Of a stretch of 64,000 nt of DNA, positions 1 through 13,180 are shown piece after piece (position 1 is the stretch's first letter; every line of letters starts with the position of its first letter). A model generated the notes under the pieces. The model searched no databases. It was not told the origin of the DNA and was given only the letters and a program-made list of their open reading frames with translations. The translations under genes were made by a program, and so were the position numbers. Source of the DNA: Delphinapterus leucas (lineage: Eukaryota; Chordata; Mammalia; Artiodactyla; Monodontidae); assembly GCF_002288925.2 (NCBI RefSeq), contig NW_022098076.1, positions 66,243,332-66,307,331 on the forward strand, in the 5' to 3' direction.

Positions 1-1009
1 GGAATCCCTGTTACTCAACTCTTCTAAAAACTGGAAAAACTCAGAAAACTTCCCAGTTTATTTTAGGAGGCTAACATAACTGTAATACCAACATTTGATA
101 AAGTTTTATTGAAAATATTGTTACTGCTGAGAGAAACTAGTTAAATTCTGATTTCAGACTTTGAAGGAAATTGGTCTAATTGGCCAAGGAAAATTGTCCA
201 ATATGGGACGGTTTCAGCAGCAACTCAAAAGTCTGAAGTTTGAAGTCTCATCTAAATACCATCTAAATCAGATATATAAAAAATAAACAAATCTTATTTA
301 AGATGAAATCAAAGATAAAACATAATATATTAGCAAACATTTTCAAGAACATATTAAAGAATTATGTTCCATGATATGGAAAGATTTATTTCAGGAATTT
401 AAAATTTGTTCAACAGTTAATTAATATATTAAGAGAAGGAAAAAAGTTACTGAACCAGTGGATTCTCAAAATGCATTGGTAAAATTCATCAGCCATTCTG
501 ATTTTTTTAAAAACTGGTACATGATCTAGGAAGAGAGGAAACATCCTTAAAATGTCAGAAATAAAAGGCAAATTTCGTATAAAAGTGAGATAGACAAAAG
601 ACATCCCTGTTAAAGTCAGGAAAAAATCACCCCCATCCCCCTTTTCACCACTGTGATCCAACTCTAGTCTGAAGCAGAGGAGTAAAATACAGGGCATCAG
701 GGCCACCCCTGTTCCCTCCACACTGTGCCAGATAGGGCGGAATCTCCTTGATAGACCTTGAAGGATAGCCCTCCAGGATGTCCGTATGAGTCCACTGGAG
801 CTGGCATATAATAATAGAATCGGAACTTATTTGCTGTCCCTGTTTTGGAATTCTAATCTACAAAAACAAATAAAAATAAGAGTTATAAATTTTAGGAAGG
901 AAGAGATGTACAGATGTTCTGATTGCCTCTCTATCCAGATAATTCATGAGGATCATCTGCAGGTTGGCTGGATTTAGGACAATTGTATGAGAATCAATAA
1001 CTTTCCTTT

Positions 1010-1165
1010 ATATCAGTGGTTTTCAAACTTTATCTTGCATCAGATTGCAGAGCTTACCCCCAGAGTCTGGGTGGGGGGGGGCCTGGGTATTCCATTTCTA
1101 ATCCCAGGCGATGCTCATGCTTTCGGTCCAGGAACTATACTTTGAGTACCACCGCTTTATACCAA
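1010..1165 (+). repeat. MER5-type hAT DNA-transposon remnant
   Basis: Begins with a CAGTGGTTTTCAAACTT-like end and closes with TTTGAGTACCACCGC, imperfect inverted ends typical of MER5/Charlie non-autonomous elements. Highly diverged. Confidence 0.5.
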
Positions 1166-2559
1166 GAATAATCAGTTAGAACAGGTAATTTTTAACATCT
1201 AAAAAATGCCTAAAGCAAACAAAACTATGTGTAAGACCTTATAAAGCTTTATTGAAAGCTGTATTAAAGATAATATGAATAAATGGAGAGATCTATTTCC
1301 TCCATTACTGGATATTCCTGGATTAGGAATGTTCAATAGCATAAGGATATGAATTCTCCCCTATAAATTTAAAGCAATTCCAACCCAAATTCCGACTACC
1401 ATTTTGAACTGGACAAAATAATATAAAATTAATCTGTAAGAATAAACGCAATGTGTGCTTATTTCAGGAACAGATAGAGTAATGGAACAGGACAAAGTCA
1501 GAAACTGACCTATGTGTACATAGGGTTTTAGCATATGATAAAGATGATGTTTTAACTCCGTGAGGATCAACAACTTCCCTTCATATCGGTGGTTTATATC
1601 AATGAGGAAATTATAGATTATTTAATAAACAGTGTTGGGGCCATTGGATGAATAACTATTTAGAAAAATATAATATAGGCACTTTAGTTCAGATCATAAA
1701 CGAAAATAACACCAGGATGTATTACAGAGTTAAACATGAATTCTTAAAACTCTAAGACAATTAAAAGAAGAAATTTTTGTCAATCTTGAGGTTGAAAGAT
1801 GTTTTAAAGCATGATTATAAGCCCAAATCCACAGCAATGTGTCTATAACTTAGTATGGTCCTATTTTTGTAAATGATAAAAACTAATAGCAAGAAAGAAC
1901 ACAATAAACACAGTAGGAAAGGTTATATATCAGACTTCTGTTTATCTGGGTACAGGAGTACATCATGGGAGGGGTTTAATTTTTTACTTTCTATAACATG
2001 ATAGTGATCTGAATGGTACTGGGGAGAGAAAATTGGGGGGAGATATGAGGCACAGTTTTCTAGGGAAATTGACAGGGATTGGTGGCTGATTGGATGTGGG
2101 AGGGAGACCAAGTGTAGGAAATAATGGGGGAGGATAAAGGTTTTGCATAGAGGTGGAATGGGAATTCATTTTCAACATCTGAGTTTGAGGTTTCTGTAAG
2201 ACATCTGACTGGAGATGTCCAATAGGCAGTTGAAACTACCTCCCAGACACTTGGGAGTCCAGGATTCTGGAACTGGGACTTGTCCCCAGAGACTTGGGCT
2301 TGGAGTACAGGGAGTTGGAGGGCATGGTCCTTGGACTGCAAATCCTGGAGCTAAGGTGACCTGAGAGAATAGGCAGACATATTGGTCAAGGTATCTTTCT
2401 GAGAAGGCTTGTGGATCAAGCAGAGTCCAGGTGAGAGGCAACAGGTCAGAAACTGGGAATGCTGGACTAGAGCCAGAGGGTTCCACGTGGTGATGAAAAG
2501 GAGAAGCTTAAAGAGATTTCCCAGCATGGAGGGAGTAGCCATGAGAAATTTTTAGAGTA

Positions 2560-2875
2560 TTGCTGTCCAATAGGAGAAATACACTATGATTCAAGTATGT
2601 CACCTTAAATTTCTAGCAGCTACATTTTAAAAAGTAAGAAGAAACAGGTGAAATTAATTTTAATGATTTATTTCGTTTAATCTATCAGATTATTTAATAT
2701 GTAACCAACATAACAATTATCAATAAAACATTTTCTGTTCTTATTGTCTTCAAAATTCAGTATCCTTTTTACACTTGCAGCACATCTCAATTTGGACTAG
2801 CCATATTTCAAGTGCTCCATCGCCACATGTGGCTAGTGGCTACCAGACTGAGAGCTCAGTTTTAGAGAATACTGG
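2560..2875 (+). repeat. Old hAT-like DNA-transposon remnant
   Basis: Starts TTGCTGTCCAATAGGAG and ends with the CCACATGTGGCTAGTGGCTACC block. This arrangement is common to an old mammalian DNA-transposon family, whose name I cannot assign with certainty. Confidence 0.5.
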
Positions 2876-3118
2876 CTGGGAGGGGGAGCTGTTCAGGGTG
2901 TTGAACAGGACTCAATTTTTGATTCTGTATCTGGGGGTCAGGGTTGCTATTTAGGATGGGATAGAGATTTAGGAGTCATTGCTGTTGACTGTGGGCAAAA
3001 CCATGTCCATCTACTAGGTTGCCTAAGAAGAGTGCTTTAAGTGAAGAGAAAATTAGGCTAAGTAACAGTACGCCTGAGAAACATAATCATTTAGGTACCA
3101 GAGGAGAAAGAGAAACCT

Positions 3119-3143
3119 AAGAAGAAGAAGAAGAAGAAGAAGG
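3119..3143 (+). repeat. (GAA)n microsatellite
   Basis: About eight GAA units embedded in a short lysine-coding frame; see the separate finding on 3094-3190. Confidence 0.85.
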
Positions 3144-3436
3144 GAAAGCCAAAGAAACCAGGAGACAGCAATGGTACAAAGGCCAAGGAAGGTGAGTTTC
3201 AGAAAGTAGAGACAAGCCAATAATTCAGTATGTGGAAGCCACAAGGAGATGAGCTATGTGCTAAAAATTAGTCTCTGTTTTTGATTAACTTGACTATCAA
3301 AGCCTTCATAAGAGCACTTTTATGGGGATATGGGGTCCGAAATCAAATTACACAGGATTGATCAATGAATGTAAGGTAAATAAAAAAACACAAAAGCAGA
3401 CAACTCTTTCAAGATCCTTAATCTGAAGGGAAGAAA

Positions 3437-3726
3437 AGAGGGCCATCGCTAGAAAAGCACACAAAATCAAAACTAATTTTCAAAGGCAGGAGAGATTCTA
3501 AAATGTATGTATGGGTCATGGAGGAGGGGTCAGGAGAGAGGATGAGGTTGAGGGTCCAGGAAGTAGGGTTCCAGGAGGTACTTGATATAGCAAAGTCTGT
3601 CTCAGAGGACAACATGTTCCCGTAGCCACCCAACATCCATTCACATTTCTTCTGGTGAACCACCTTCCCCTGAACTTAGTCCGTGAAATTCTAGTTGGGT
3701 TCATTCGAATTCTCCTATTTCCATGG
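3437..3726 (-). repeat. Old interspersed repeat, inverted relative to a copy at 5.0-5.3 kb
   Basis: The reverse complement matches 5016-5345 over most of its length, with shared blocks CTAGAATTTCA and CCTCATCCTC, and similar conceptual translations. Family not assigned; it may be an LTR or long-element fragment. Confidence 0.6.
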
Positions 3727-5015
3727 AGGACATGTGGCCCAGGCCTACACGATCAATGAGAGCATCATTGTCCTCCCCAGATGTGGACTCATAACCAGAG
3801 TCAGGCAAAGAATATACCAATGAAATTTGGATCAAGGACTCTTTGTTCAAGTTATCAGGGAAGAAGACTTATTTTTTCCTGTTGGACTTGAAATTGGAAT
3901 CATAGCTGGGAGCAGCAGTTACTCTCCTGTTGGGATGTGTACCTTGAGCATGAAACCAACACACGAAGAAGAGTAGAGATGATCTTGGAGATGGAGAGAA
4001 ACCACGTCCTACTGACGTCGTCTGGGCTCAGAGCAAGCTAGTCCTCCCTAAGGTAATTAATTATATAAGGTAATAAAGCCTCTTTGAGCTGAGTTCTCTC
4101 TTACAAGTAACTGAAATGTAGCTAACTGATACAATCTCTGAGGTAGAGGCAATGGATGGGGGAAGATGTACAGGTGAAGGAATTAGCTTTGGCAAGAAGC
4201 CCCTGAGAGGACTTCCCCTCATTCCCTGAGAGGAAGAATAAAAGGATATGATGGTGGGTGTGGGAAAGAAGGCATGTCTGAGGGTTTCTGTTTTCTTTAT
4301 GAAGTTGGGGACAAGTTCACTCAGAATTAGGAAGAGATGGTAGAGCAGAAAACTTGAGGAATGGTAAAGATATGGTATTGTTACAGCAGGCAGTGAGAGA
4401 GGAAACCAGTCACACACTTTGGAAAGAACTGCCAAGCAACGTTGCATCTCTAATATTTCTTGTGATAACAATTTTCAACTAAATAGACTTTATACCCATA
4501 ATGCTCACTTGGAAGCAAGGCTTCACATGCAAACAAGCTTTGAGCCCAGGACTTACTTGTATTTATTATGCTGAAGGGAAGATGCCTTGAGGAAAATAAA
4601 GCTATTTTCAAATTTATTGTCAGCTGATTACCATAAAACTCAGGCAACTGGGAGTAAATGGTTTGTGTGCTGGAGAAGTGCTTGTGACTAGAAACACAGC
4701 AGTCTCTTTAGCCTTTGCTAAGCAGGCCCTGAACAAAACAAAACAAGGGATTGTTGGGGGCATTTCATTGATTCAAACATATGTGGCAGGATAATTTATG
4801 GTGATATTAATTTCTTACTTGTTCTTGCAGCAGTGGGAGAATTTAAAGAATGAAAAGGCAATGTTTCCATGTCCATTTCTGTGTGTGTTCCAAGGTCTAA
4901 GCTCTTTTTACTCCTTTGGGAGGCTTACCACCTTTTAAGGAGTCAGTGTTTCAGGGGCCACCCTGAAGTCAACCCACTCAGGCTTTAGTATGAAAGGCCC
5001 ATCAAAGAATCAATG

Positions 5016-5345
5016 CCATCCATGGAAATGGGAGAGTTGGGATCAACACTACTAGAATTTCATGGACTAAAATCAGGGGGAAGTTGTTCTTCCAAAGCAG
5101 GTGCACTGGTTCAGCAGAAGAAACGTGACCAGATGCTGGATGGCCAGAAGAGCAGGTTCCCTCTGAGAGGGGCTCTGCTGTGGCAAATATCACCTGGATC
5201 CCTCACTGCCTGAACCTCAACTTCATCCTCTGTCCCGGCCCCTCCTCCCTGACCCATATACATACAGACATTCTGGATTCTCAGTTGCCTTTGAAAACCA
5301 ATCTTGATTTTAGTGTTGTTCTAGCTATGACTCTCTTTTCCCTAG
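5016..5345 (+). repeat. Old interspersed repeat, second copy (direct strand)
   Basis: Homologous in inverse orientation to 3437-3726. The open frames in this copy are parallel to those on the minus strand of the other copy, so they derive from repeat sequence and not from a gene. Confidence 0.6.
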
Positions 5346-5399
5346 AGCGGGAGAGACGCTGATACCTGGACAGGGAAGTGGGAGATGCCTAACTGGGGT

Positions 5400-5880
5400 T
5401 CAAGTTTGCGGGCTGATTCCGGGGCTTCCCTTACTAGCAGTTCCCCGGGTGGAGGGAATGGCTGCGTTGTGTAACTAGGGAGACCAGACACTAGGCTTGG
5501 CAAGGATTTCTGTGTCCAGTCTTGACAAGGAGTCCCCTGCCTTCAAGTGGACCCCAAAGCCAAAAGGCAAAGAGCAGAGTGAGTGGCGGCCACGATGGTA
5601 CTTCAGACCAGATATTCTGAACACTTCAGACCAGATGTTCAGGAAAAACCTGAAATGGTTTCTGTCTGTCTCAGGACGGCTGCTTCCCAAACTTAACTTA
5701 GTCTAAATTTCATACCAAGTGACAGTGGCTAGCTTTTGGTTTGGACAAGGCTGTTTCTTGCCCCTGAGTGTTGCGGCGCGAAGTCGTGGCTGTTCCACAT
5801 ACGGACATTGAGTGCCAGGCACTGTGCTAAGCCACTCAGGGCGTTACGGCGCCGAACCAGGTCAGACCCACCCTTGAGAC
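5400..5880. other. Moderately GC-rich intergenic patch with isolated CpGs
   Basis: Includes short CpG clusters (TTGCGGCGCGAAGTCG near 5770, GTTACGGCGCCGAACC near 5845) in otherwise CpG-poor DNA. No exon or promoter could be supported. Confidence 0.35.
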
Positions 5881-6849
5881 CTTAGAGCATAGCCCTGGCC
5901 TCTCCTTAAATATACCTTGATTCAATGATCAATATATGATCATGAGTCAAAGACACCTACCTTAGGGGAATGTGGGCTGTGCCTGAAAGTGTCATTAAAC
6001 AAGACAGCTTATTTAAAAGTCCTCTATATTTTGTTATTCTTTTTTGAACAGGTATAACCATATCAGAGACCTACAATTGACTCTCTTTTGTTGTTTACTA
6101 TTTCCTTATGTTTTAAAAATGCTTAGTTTTCAGATAAGAGTCCAATGTTAGAGTAGGGGGAAAGTCATACCTCTGCCCTAAGTCTGGAGAAGGAGAACAC
6201 GTGGAGAGTAGCCACGATACTGTGGAAATGATTTACAAAAATATAATGCCCGACATTGTTTTTCCTTCTGGAAACTGGCCAATTTGTGTGCCCTGGTTCC
6301 GCTCAGATGCACCAAATGAACACAGAATCAGCAAGCTAGGGAGTCTGCAGGTTCCCAGATGCTGCTGTTGGTGGAAGAGTGATTCTGTGGCTGCTCTACC
6401 ATCTGGCCCATCACGCTCCTGTCAAGTTATGTTTTGCAGTGTCATCTGATGAAGTTATGCAGCATAACATGGCAAGCTGTGATATAGTACTTGGGGAAAA
6501 CGAATGGGTATCCCAGGTGATTCACCAGCAGCCCTGCTTCCTGAAGGCTTTTTTTTTTCTCCTGCTGGTAAGAGAAGACTCAAGAAAGGAAGCAACTGCT
6601 GGATGTATCAGACCCAAAGCTATAAACAAAGTAATTTGAGATGTTCAAAAAAATAATAATATAAGCTTCAAAGCTACATATGGTCTTGTTCATGGAAGCA
6701 ATTTAACTGGGAACCTTGTTTTGCTTTAAACGATTCATATTTTTACTTAGCCAAATCAATATATGTCATTTTCTACAGATACTAAGAACGTAATAAAACT
6801 TCTTTCAACAGCCCGTCATCTAGTTCGATGATCCAGAAAGAGATACTTT

Positions 6850-7027
6850 AGGCCAGTCGTCCTAAGTGGGCAGCATCAGCATGGCCTGGGAACTTGTTAG
6901 AAATTCATGTCCTTGGTCCCCACCCTGGACCTACTGAGTCACAAATCCTGGAGGTGGAGCCCAGCATTTCAACAAACCCTCTAAATGATTCTGATGCACA
7001 CACACCACATTTAAGAAACACTCCTTA
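6850..7027 (+). repeat. MER5A-type DNA-transposon remnant
   Basis: Contains CAGCATCAGCATGGCCTGGG, CTACTGAGTCACAAATCCTG and TGATTCTGATGCACACACAC, blocks characteristic of MER5A. Confidence 0.7.
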
Positions 7028-8164
7028 GGGAAAAAAGGGGGCTTTGAATGGATTATCTACTGCTTTGTGTTAAGCTTACTAATATGAAGGCCCAATACTG
7101 GGAAACCCAGATAACTGGAATCATTCTGAATGCTGTTTTAGATAAATAACTTGAGATAGTACAGAATTTTATATAAAACAAGCCAAGTTAACAATCTAGA
7201 TCTCAGCTAGGGGAATAAGGCTGCCACTAGGTCCAACAATAAAAATATCACAAGCCAGTCCTGGGCCTACCCTGGCATTCAGAGATGCTGGAAGAAAAGG
7301 AAATTAGTTTCCCTCTACCCATTTATCAAATAGTCATATAATAACAGCTGTGAGACTTTTCTCTCAACTTTGGCCTCAAATAGTACAGTGAACTTACCCC
7401 TGACATTAAAATATCTACAGTGATGTCATTTTAATAGTAAACTATGAAGATATATGTAAATAAGGTAAGCCACTTTTTGTGTATTTGAATAGCAATTTAA
7501 AGTGCAATTATATTGAGATCAAGTCTTTTGTTAAATTATTTTTTAGTGCTTTGGGGACAACAGACCAAATACTTGTCAATATGTTATGAATTTCTGTTTA
7601 GAGGACGGAGAAAGTCTTTTCAATCATCCATTAGTTTTTTTTCAGCCAGCCATTTGCCAAATGTCACTCCTCTGCAACTCGGAAGTCTGAAAATACAACG
7701 TCTGTGCCTGAGTTTTCTGTTTGCAAACTGTGCTCAAAAACTTAACAATAATACTTACCTTGTTTATCTGGGTCCATTTTAGGAATTTCTTGGAATAACA
7801 GATGGCAAGAAGGTCCAGTGAACCAATATTTTAAGCAGGAGCTTTTGCAGTGGAATTGCCGGATGTGTCAGAGATATTTTAGGCCAGTGGTCCTAACTGC
7901 TGGGTGGGGAACAAAAAGGCAACTAAGCAAAGTCATTTCACCCGTGGGACGATGACTACAAGGTGTTCAGAGAGACTAAAAACTCCTGGGAGGGTATAAA
8001 ATAAGGAAAGCAGGGAGAAGCTTCTTATACTGGTCACTTCTCTAGGGAAGCTGGAAACAAACTCCTGAAACTAATACGGTGAATACTTAGAACTTTTGAG
8101 GCATTATAATTTTAAGAGTGGACTGAACTCTCATTTCAAGAAAATGGAAATTTACTTGAATTTT

Positions 8165-8375
8165 TTTTCTTTTTTTTTTTTGTGGTACACGGACCTCTCA
8201 CCGCTGTGGCCTCTCGCGTCACGGAGCACAGGCTCTCCGGACGCGCAGGCTCAGCGGCCATGGCCCACGGGCCCAGCCGCTCCGCGGCATACGGGATCCT
8301 CCCGGACCGGGGCACGAACCCGCGTCCCCTGCATCGACAGGCGGACTCTCAACCACTGCGCCACCAGGGAAGCCC
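8165..8375 (-). repeat. CHR-type tRNA-derived SINE (short form)
   Basis: Reverse-oriented: poly(T) at left, GGGCTTCCCTGGTGGCGCAG end at right. A perfect 13-bp target-site duplication TTACTTGAATTTT flanks it (8152-8164 and 8376-8388). High similarity to the other copies and intact tail suggest a fairly recent insertion. Confidence 0.95.
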
Positions 8376-9689
8376 TTACTTGAATTTTGAAGGACAAAAT
8401 TTGAAGCTCTCAGTGCTTGAATTTCTAATAGCACTACAGTGAATCATTCTACATACTAAGTATCTGAAAAATAATATCCATTTGAACACCTTATCACATA
8501 TATCTGTGTATTTCTGTGTGTCTGTGTGTGTATACAGTTCAGTTTGCTTTCAACAAAAAGAATGGGTTATGCTATAATAAAACCTTAACACATTTCTAAG
8601 AATGACATTTCTTAATATGGATAGTTGAAAACTGCTTTTAAAAATTACGTGGTAATTAAGTTTAGGTAGGACTTTTCCTCATCTTCTAATGAGTATATTA
8701 ATTAAGGCACAAATTGTTGGGCACATAAGCAACATTTTACAAAGAGAGAAACTAAACCAAAATTGATTACATTCGTTCTTTAAAAATATGATAGCAATAG
8801 TGAAAATACCAGACTTGCCCCAAACCAGGAAGGTTCCAAATATTTTCAAGTAAGATTTGTTTTGAAAAGCTGTAGCAAGGGCAATCAGGTTAGAATTCTT
8901 CTTGGTGTAGAAACACTTCCCCGAGCCCTTCCTGAAGTCCCCAGGTAGGTGCAGAAGGGTCCAGTCTCCCATCCTGTCAACAGTGCACCTGGAGATACAA
9001 TCTATCTGCCTCCACTCCAGGTACTTACCTTTCTTAGTTTCCTTGGGGAAGCAGTTTAGTCAAACATTCTGTAGAGGTTACTCAGCAGTTTTGGAAGAAG
9101 GAAAAGTTGAGTACTAACAGATTTCCAGATGTGGCATTCCTATGGAGAGTGGATGTCTTGTTCTGACTGTCCAGCAACTACATACAAAACTGATATCGCA
9201 GCTGCACTGTTTTTAAGGGCTCACAGAAGTACATTCATTAGTAATAGAGATGCTGCATAATTTAAGACTACTTCTACATCTCTGTTTCAAAGGGCTATTT
9301 CAGTATTGATTTCGTGTGTGGGAGAGACAAATAAAACTTCTGGGTGCTGTTGAGAATAAGGGTTACCATAGAGATTAAGAAACAGTATGAAGAACTCCAC
9401 ATCCCAGGGAACAGCTACCTTACTAACCATCCCAGATAAGAGTGACCTAGGGATGGAATCTAATTCATTTGATTATTAATTCTTTTAGAAATACAGAGGT
9501 ACGATTACAGATTTTTTAAAGGCACCAAATATAATACAAGTCTTCAAAAGGATAATAATTCGTTATGAATGCACATTTCCTCTTAAGTTCTAAGTATAAT
9601 CTGAAAATGTATTTTTTAAAGTTCAAATTAAAAATAAACCTGTTGTAATCCTAACAGACTTATTTTATTTTTTTCTAGTTACCATCTTT

Positions 9690-10012
9690 TTTAAAAAAAT
9701 TTATTTACTTTTGGCTGTGTTGGGTCTTCGTTATTGCGTGCGGGCTTTCTCTAGTTGCGGCGAGCAGGGGCTACTCTTCATTGCGGTGGGTGGGCTTTTC
9801 ATTGCAGTGGCTTCTCTTGTTGCAGAGCATGGGCTGTAGGCACGCGGGCTTCAGTAGTTGTGGCTCACTGGCTCTAGAGCGCAGGCTCAGTAGTTGTGGC
9901 ACACGGGCTTAGTTGCTCCGCGGCATGTGGGATCTTCCTGGACCAGGGCTCGAACCCGTGTCACCTGCATTGGCAGGCAGATTCTTAACTACTGCGTCAC
10001 CAGGGAAGTCCC
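9690..10012 (-). repeat. CHR-type SINE (long form)
   Basis: Reverse orientation. Ends CCAGGGAAGTCCC at right and carries the extra block (GGCTGTGTTGGGTCTTCG, TAGTTGCGGCGAGC) of the long form toward the tail. TSD not clear. Confidence 0.92.
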
Positions 10013-11509
10013 AGGCTTTTATTTTATTTTGTTTTATTTCCAGGCTTTTATTTTTAAAAAATGAAGTCATATCAACCAAATGTATTAGAACTTTACCATC
10101 AATGCCTTCAGGTGGCTGGAGACAGGTCTTTCAAAAGGGCTGGAACCCAAAGCATAGGTATATTACTCCATGAGCAGTACCTGGAGAGCCAGAATATTTG
10201 GGTCCATGCTCCCAATTGATACTCCTAAAACAATTATGATAAGTGGTCACTAATCCGCTCCAGAATGTGCCATGAGAAAAATCAGTATGATCTCCAAAGA
10301 CAACAAATTTATCCCTTTCTTTTTGAAAAGTATTAGTATCACACTACTTGTTTCTTAAAAACAGAAACTTGGGACATTTTTAAAAATGAAAGTTGATTAG
10401 TAATGGGGCAAAAATGGGATCAAGTGGAGGGAGGAAAATGTATCATTTGTTTTTCTCTATATGAATTTTGTTGATATTCTGGGAGGAGATAAGACAATGC
10501 AGGAAGAGAGAAAGTCTTTCTCATAGGAAATCTGTAACTGGTTGAGTGCTACAGACTCAAAGTTGAGAACATATTTAGAAGTTTTGTATTTCATTATATC
10601 TGCATCAAGACATAACATAATATCTGAGGTACTGGCAATAGAGGGAGGTTGGAATATTTTCCTGAATGCTGTCATGTTGAGATTTGAGCGTATCTCTGGC
10701 ACTGATTAATTACATGGGTCAAAAACTTCACATCAAAAAAAAAAAGTTGTCTGAAGTTCCAGGCAAAATGATATAATTAAGCAGACAAATGTTTAAGTAC
10801 ATGAGAATGAACTAGGGGTTGTTGGAAAGTAATTTAAGCAAATGGGCAATTGATAGTCCTGAGCTCTCAGCCTGGCTGATTTTGGACAGCTGAGATGAAA
10901 GATCGAGGACAGTTTTGGTTTCACTTACTTCTCTTAACTGGAAAATTTTAATTACTGTTGCACCTCCTGGTTCAAGCTCAGATAGACTTAATCTCATTAA
11001 GACTTTCTTTTCTTTTTCGTAGTATGTTTTGGGTTATAAATCAAAGCAAGTTATTACAATTTTACAATATTATAGGTAACTGACAAGGGGACACTTTTTA
11101 CTAGTATGGCAGTAATTTCTGTAAATCAAAATTTTGTAATTGACACTGTCTTTACCTTCTGAAACAGAGTAGCTCTACCCTGAGGAAGCAGGTGAGAAGA
11201 GGGTTCAATCTACCTATACAATCTCACCTTGTTCTGGTTTAGACAGACTCCACACCAACCAGAAACTGGATGACTGTTCCTTATCGTGCATGGGTACTGT
11301 TTTGTGAGGCAGCCGTTTTCTCTTCAGTATCTGATAGCTCTTTACACATGCATCTGAAGACTCTAACTTCCAAGAGAGAAAGAAGAGCCTTGACACATCA
11401 TACCCTAAAATGTCTAGGTAGTCCCTTACATAAATTACAGGATAGTTTTATATACATATTTACATACATGATGAACAATTTTAACAAATCAAGTTACTAA
11501 AATTGACTC

Positions 11510-12090
11510 AAGAAGAAATAGAGAAAAGAGAACCTTTGTGAACTGTGGGTGGGAATGTAAATTTGTACTGCCATTATGGAAAACAATATGGAGATTGATC
11601 AAAAATTTAAAAATAGAACTATCATGTCATCCAGCAATCCTACTGCTGGCTATATAGCCAAAGGAAATAAAATCAGTATCTGAAAGATATATCTGCTCTC
11701 CTATGTTCATTCCAACATTATTCACAGTAGTCAAGATATGGAAGCAACCTAAATGTCTGACAGTGGATGAATGGATAAAGAAAATGCGACGTATATATAT
11801 AACGGAATATTACTTAGCCTTACAAAAGAAGGAAATCCTGCCATTGGAGACAATATGGATGGGCCTGGAGGATATTATGCTAATTTGAAATAAGCCAGAC
11901 ACAGAAAGACAAATAGCACATGATCTCACTTACACATGGAATTCAAAAAGAAAAGAAAGAAAAAGTCTACTTCAAAGCGACAGAGAGTAGCATGGTCGTT
12001 CCCCGTTACCAGAGGCAGAAGATGGTGGAGGACATGCAGGGAAGCGGGTAGACATTGATCTACGGGTACAAACTCATTCTTCGTGCTTCC
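11510..12090 (+). repeat. LINE-1 3' fragment (end of ORF2 and beyond)
   Basis: Contains the typical L1 ORF2 tail text (ATGGAAGCAACCTAAATGTC, GAATATTACTTAGCC, GACAATATGGATGGGCCTGG). Open frames in this interval are L1 remnants. Diverged and without ORF1 or reverse transcriptase. Confidence 0.85.
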
Positions 12091-12275
12091 CTGAGGTCTT
12101 CCAGGACCACCCTATCTGAAGTAGCTTCAACATATAACTCCATTTTATTCATAACTATTAGCACAAACTGTGGTCATCTTGGTTCTTTATTTGTTTACTG
12201 ATTTATCATTGTTTACTAGAAAGCAAGCTCCTCAGGGGCAGGAATAAGAGCTCTTTTGTCTTGTTTGTTCATGTG
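12091..12275 (+). repeat. LINE-2 3' end fragment
   Basis: GAGGTCTTCCAGGACCACCC and on to TAGAAAGCAAGCTCCTCAGG, the usual L2 3' text order. Confidence 0.65.
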
Positions 12276-12310
12276 TGATACTGTGACTCGTAATAAGAAA
12301 AATATATTTG

Positions 12311-12525
12311 GGGGCTTCCCAGGTGGCGCAGTGGTTGAGAGTCTGCCTGCCGATGCAGGGGACACGGGTTCGTGCCCCGGTCCGGGAAGATCCCACATGC
12401 CACGGGGCGGCTGGGCCCGTGAGCCATGGCCTCTGAGCCTGCGCGTCTGGAGCCTGTGCTCCGCAACGGGAGAGGCCACAACAGTGAGAGGCCCGTGTAC
12501 CGGAAAAAAAAAAAAAAAAAAAAAA
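12311..12525 (+). repeat. CHR-type SINE (short form)
   Basis: Forward copy: GGGCTTCCCAGGTGGCGCAG head, B-box-like GGTTCGTGCC, and a poly(A) tail of about 22 A. Flanked by AATATATTTGG-like direct repeats. Confidence 0.95.
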
Positions 12526-13135
12526 GGAATATATATTTGGATTTTGTCCCTTTGTCCCCTTTCTGGCACTGAGCTCCTAAAACCCTTGGAATTTCCTAAG
12601 GGATGAAAGTGATAAATTGCCTTTTATTATGTTAATGAGGTGACTTTTGGAAGCACTTAAGGATAGGGGGCTGGTTACCAGAGGAACCAACCACCTGCTT
12701 AGCGGGTTAGAACTTTAAGTCTCACCCCTTTGACCTCTGGGGAGGGGAGAGGGGCTGGAGGTTGCAGCAATTGCCAATGACCAATGATTTAATCCATCAT
12801 TCCTACAATGAAGTTTCCATAAAACCCCAAAAGGATGGGGTTCAGAGAGCTTCCAGGTTGGTGAACACTGGTGAACACATGGAGATTTGGGAAGGGTGGC
12901 ATGCTGGGGAGGGCGTGGAAGCTTTGCAACATTTCCCCATATATTGCCCTGTGCTTCTCTTCCATCTGGCTCTTGAGTTATATTCTTTTTAAAACAAATT
13001 GTTAATTTGTTAAGTAAAATGCTTAACAAATGAGTTGCCCTAGGAAATTAATCTAACCCAAGGAAGGGATCTGATCTATAGCCATTGGTCAGAAGCACAG
13101 GTGACAACCTGGCCTTTTGATTGGTGTCTGAAATA

Positions 13136-13138
<3 letters not shown>

Positions 13139-13177
<39 letters not shown>
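13139..13177 (+). repeat. (TG)n microsatellite
   Basis: Uninterrupted TG dinucleotides, about 19.5 units; likely length-polymorphic. Confidence 0.98.

Positions 13178-13180
<3 letters not shown>

Noticed and set aside
1..3000. Possible 5' end of the neighbouring gene DYTN
   Set aside because: DYTN is expected beyond this edge by synteny, but I could not match any exon to it here.
8096..8442. Open frames of 70-95 residues over 8.1-8.4 kb
   Set aside because: They lie in a CHR SINE. The same frames recur at every copy (12.3, 20.4, 43.6 kb), so they are repeat shadows.
11703..11888. 61-residue frame
   Set aside because: Decayed L1 ORF2 tail within the L1 fragment at 11510-12090.
12216..12606. 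117- and 116-residue frames on both strands
   Set aside because: Both come from the CHR SINE at 12311-12525 plus its poly(A).
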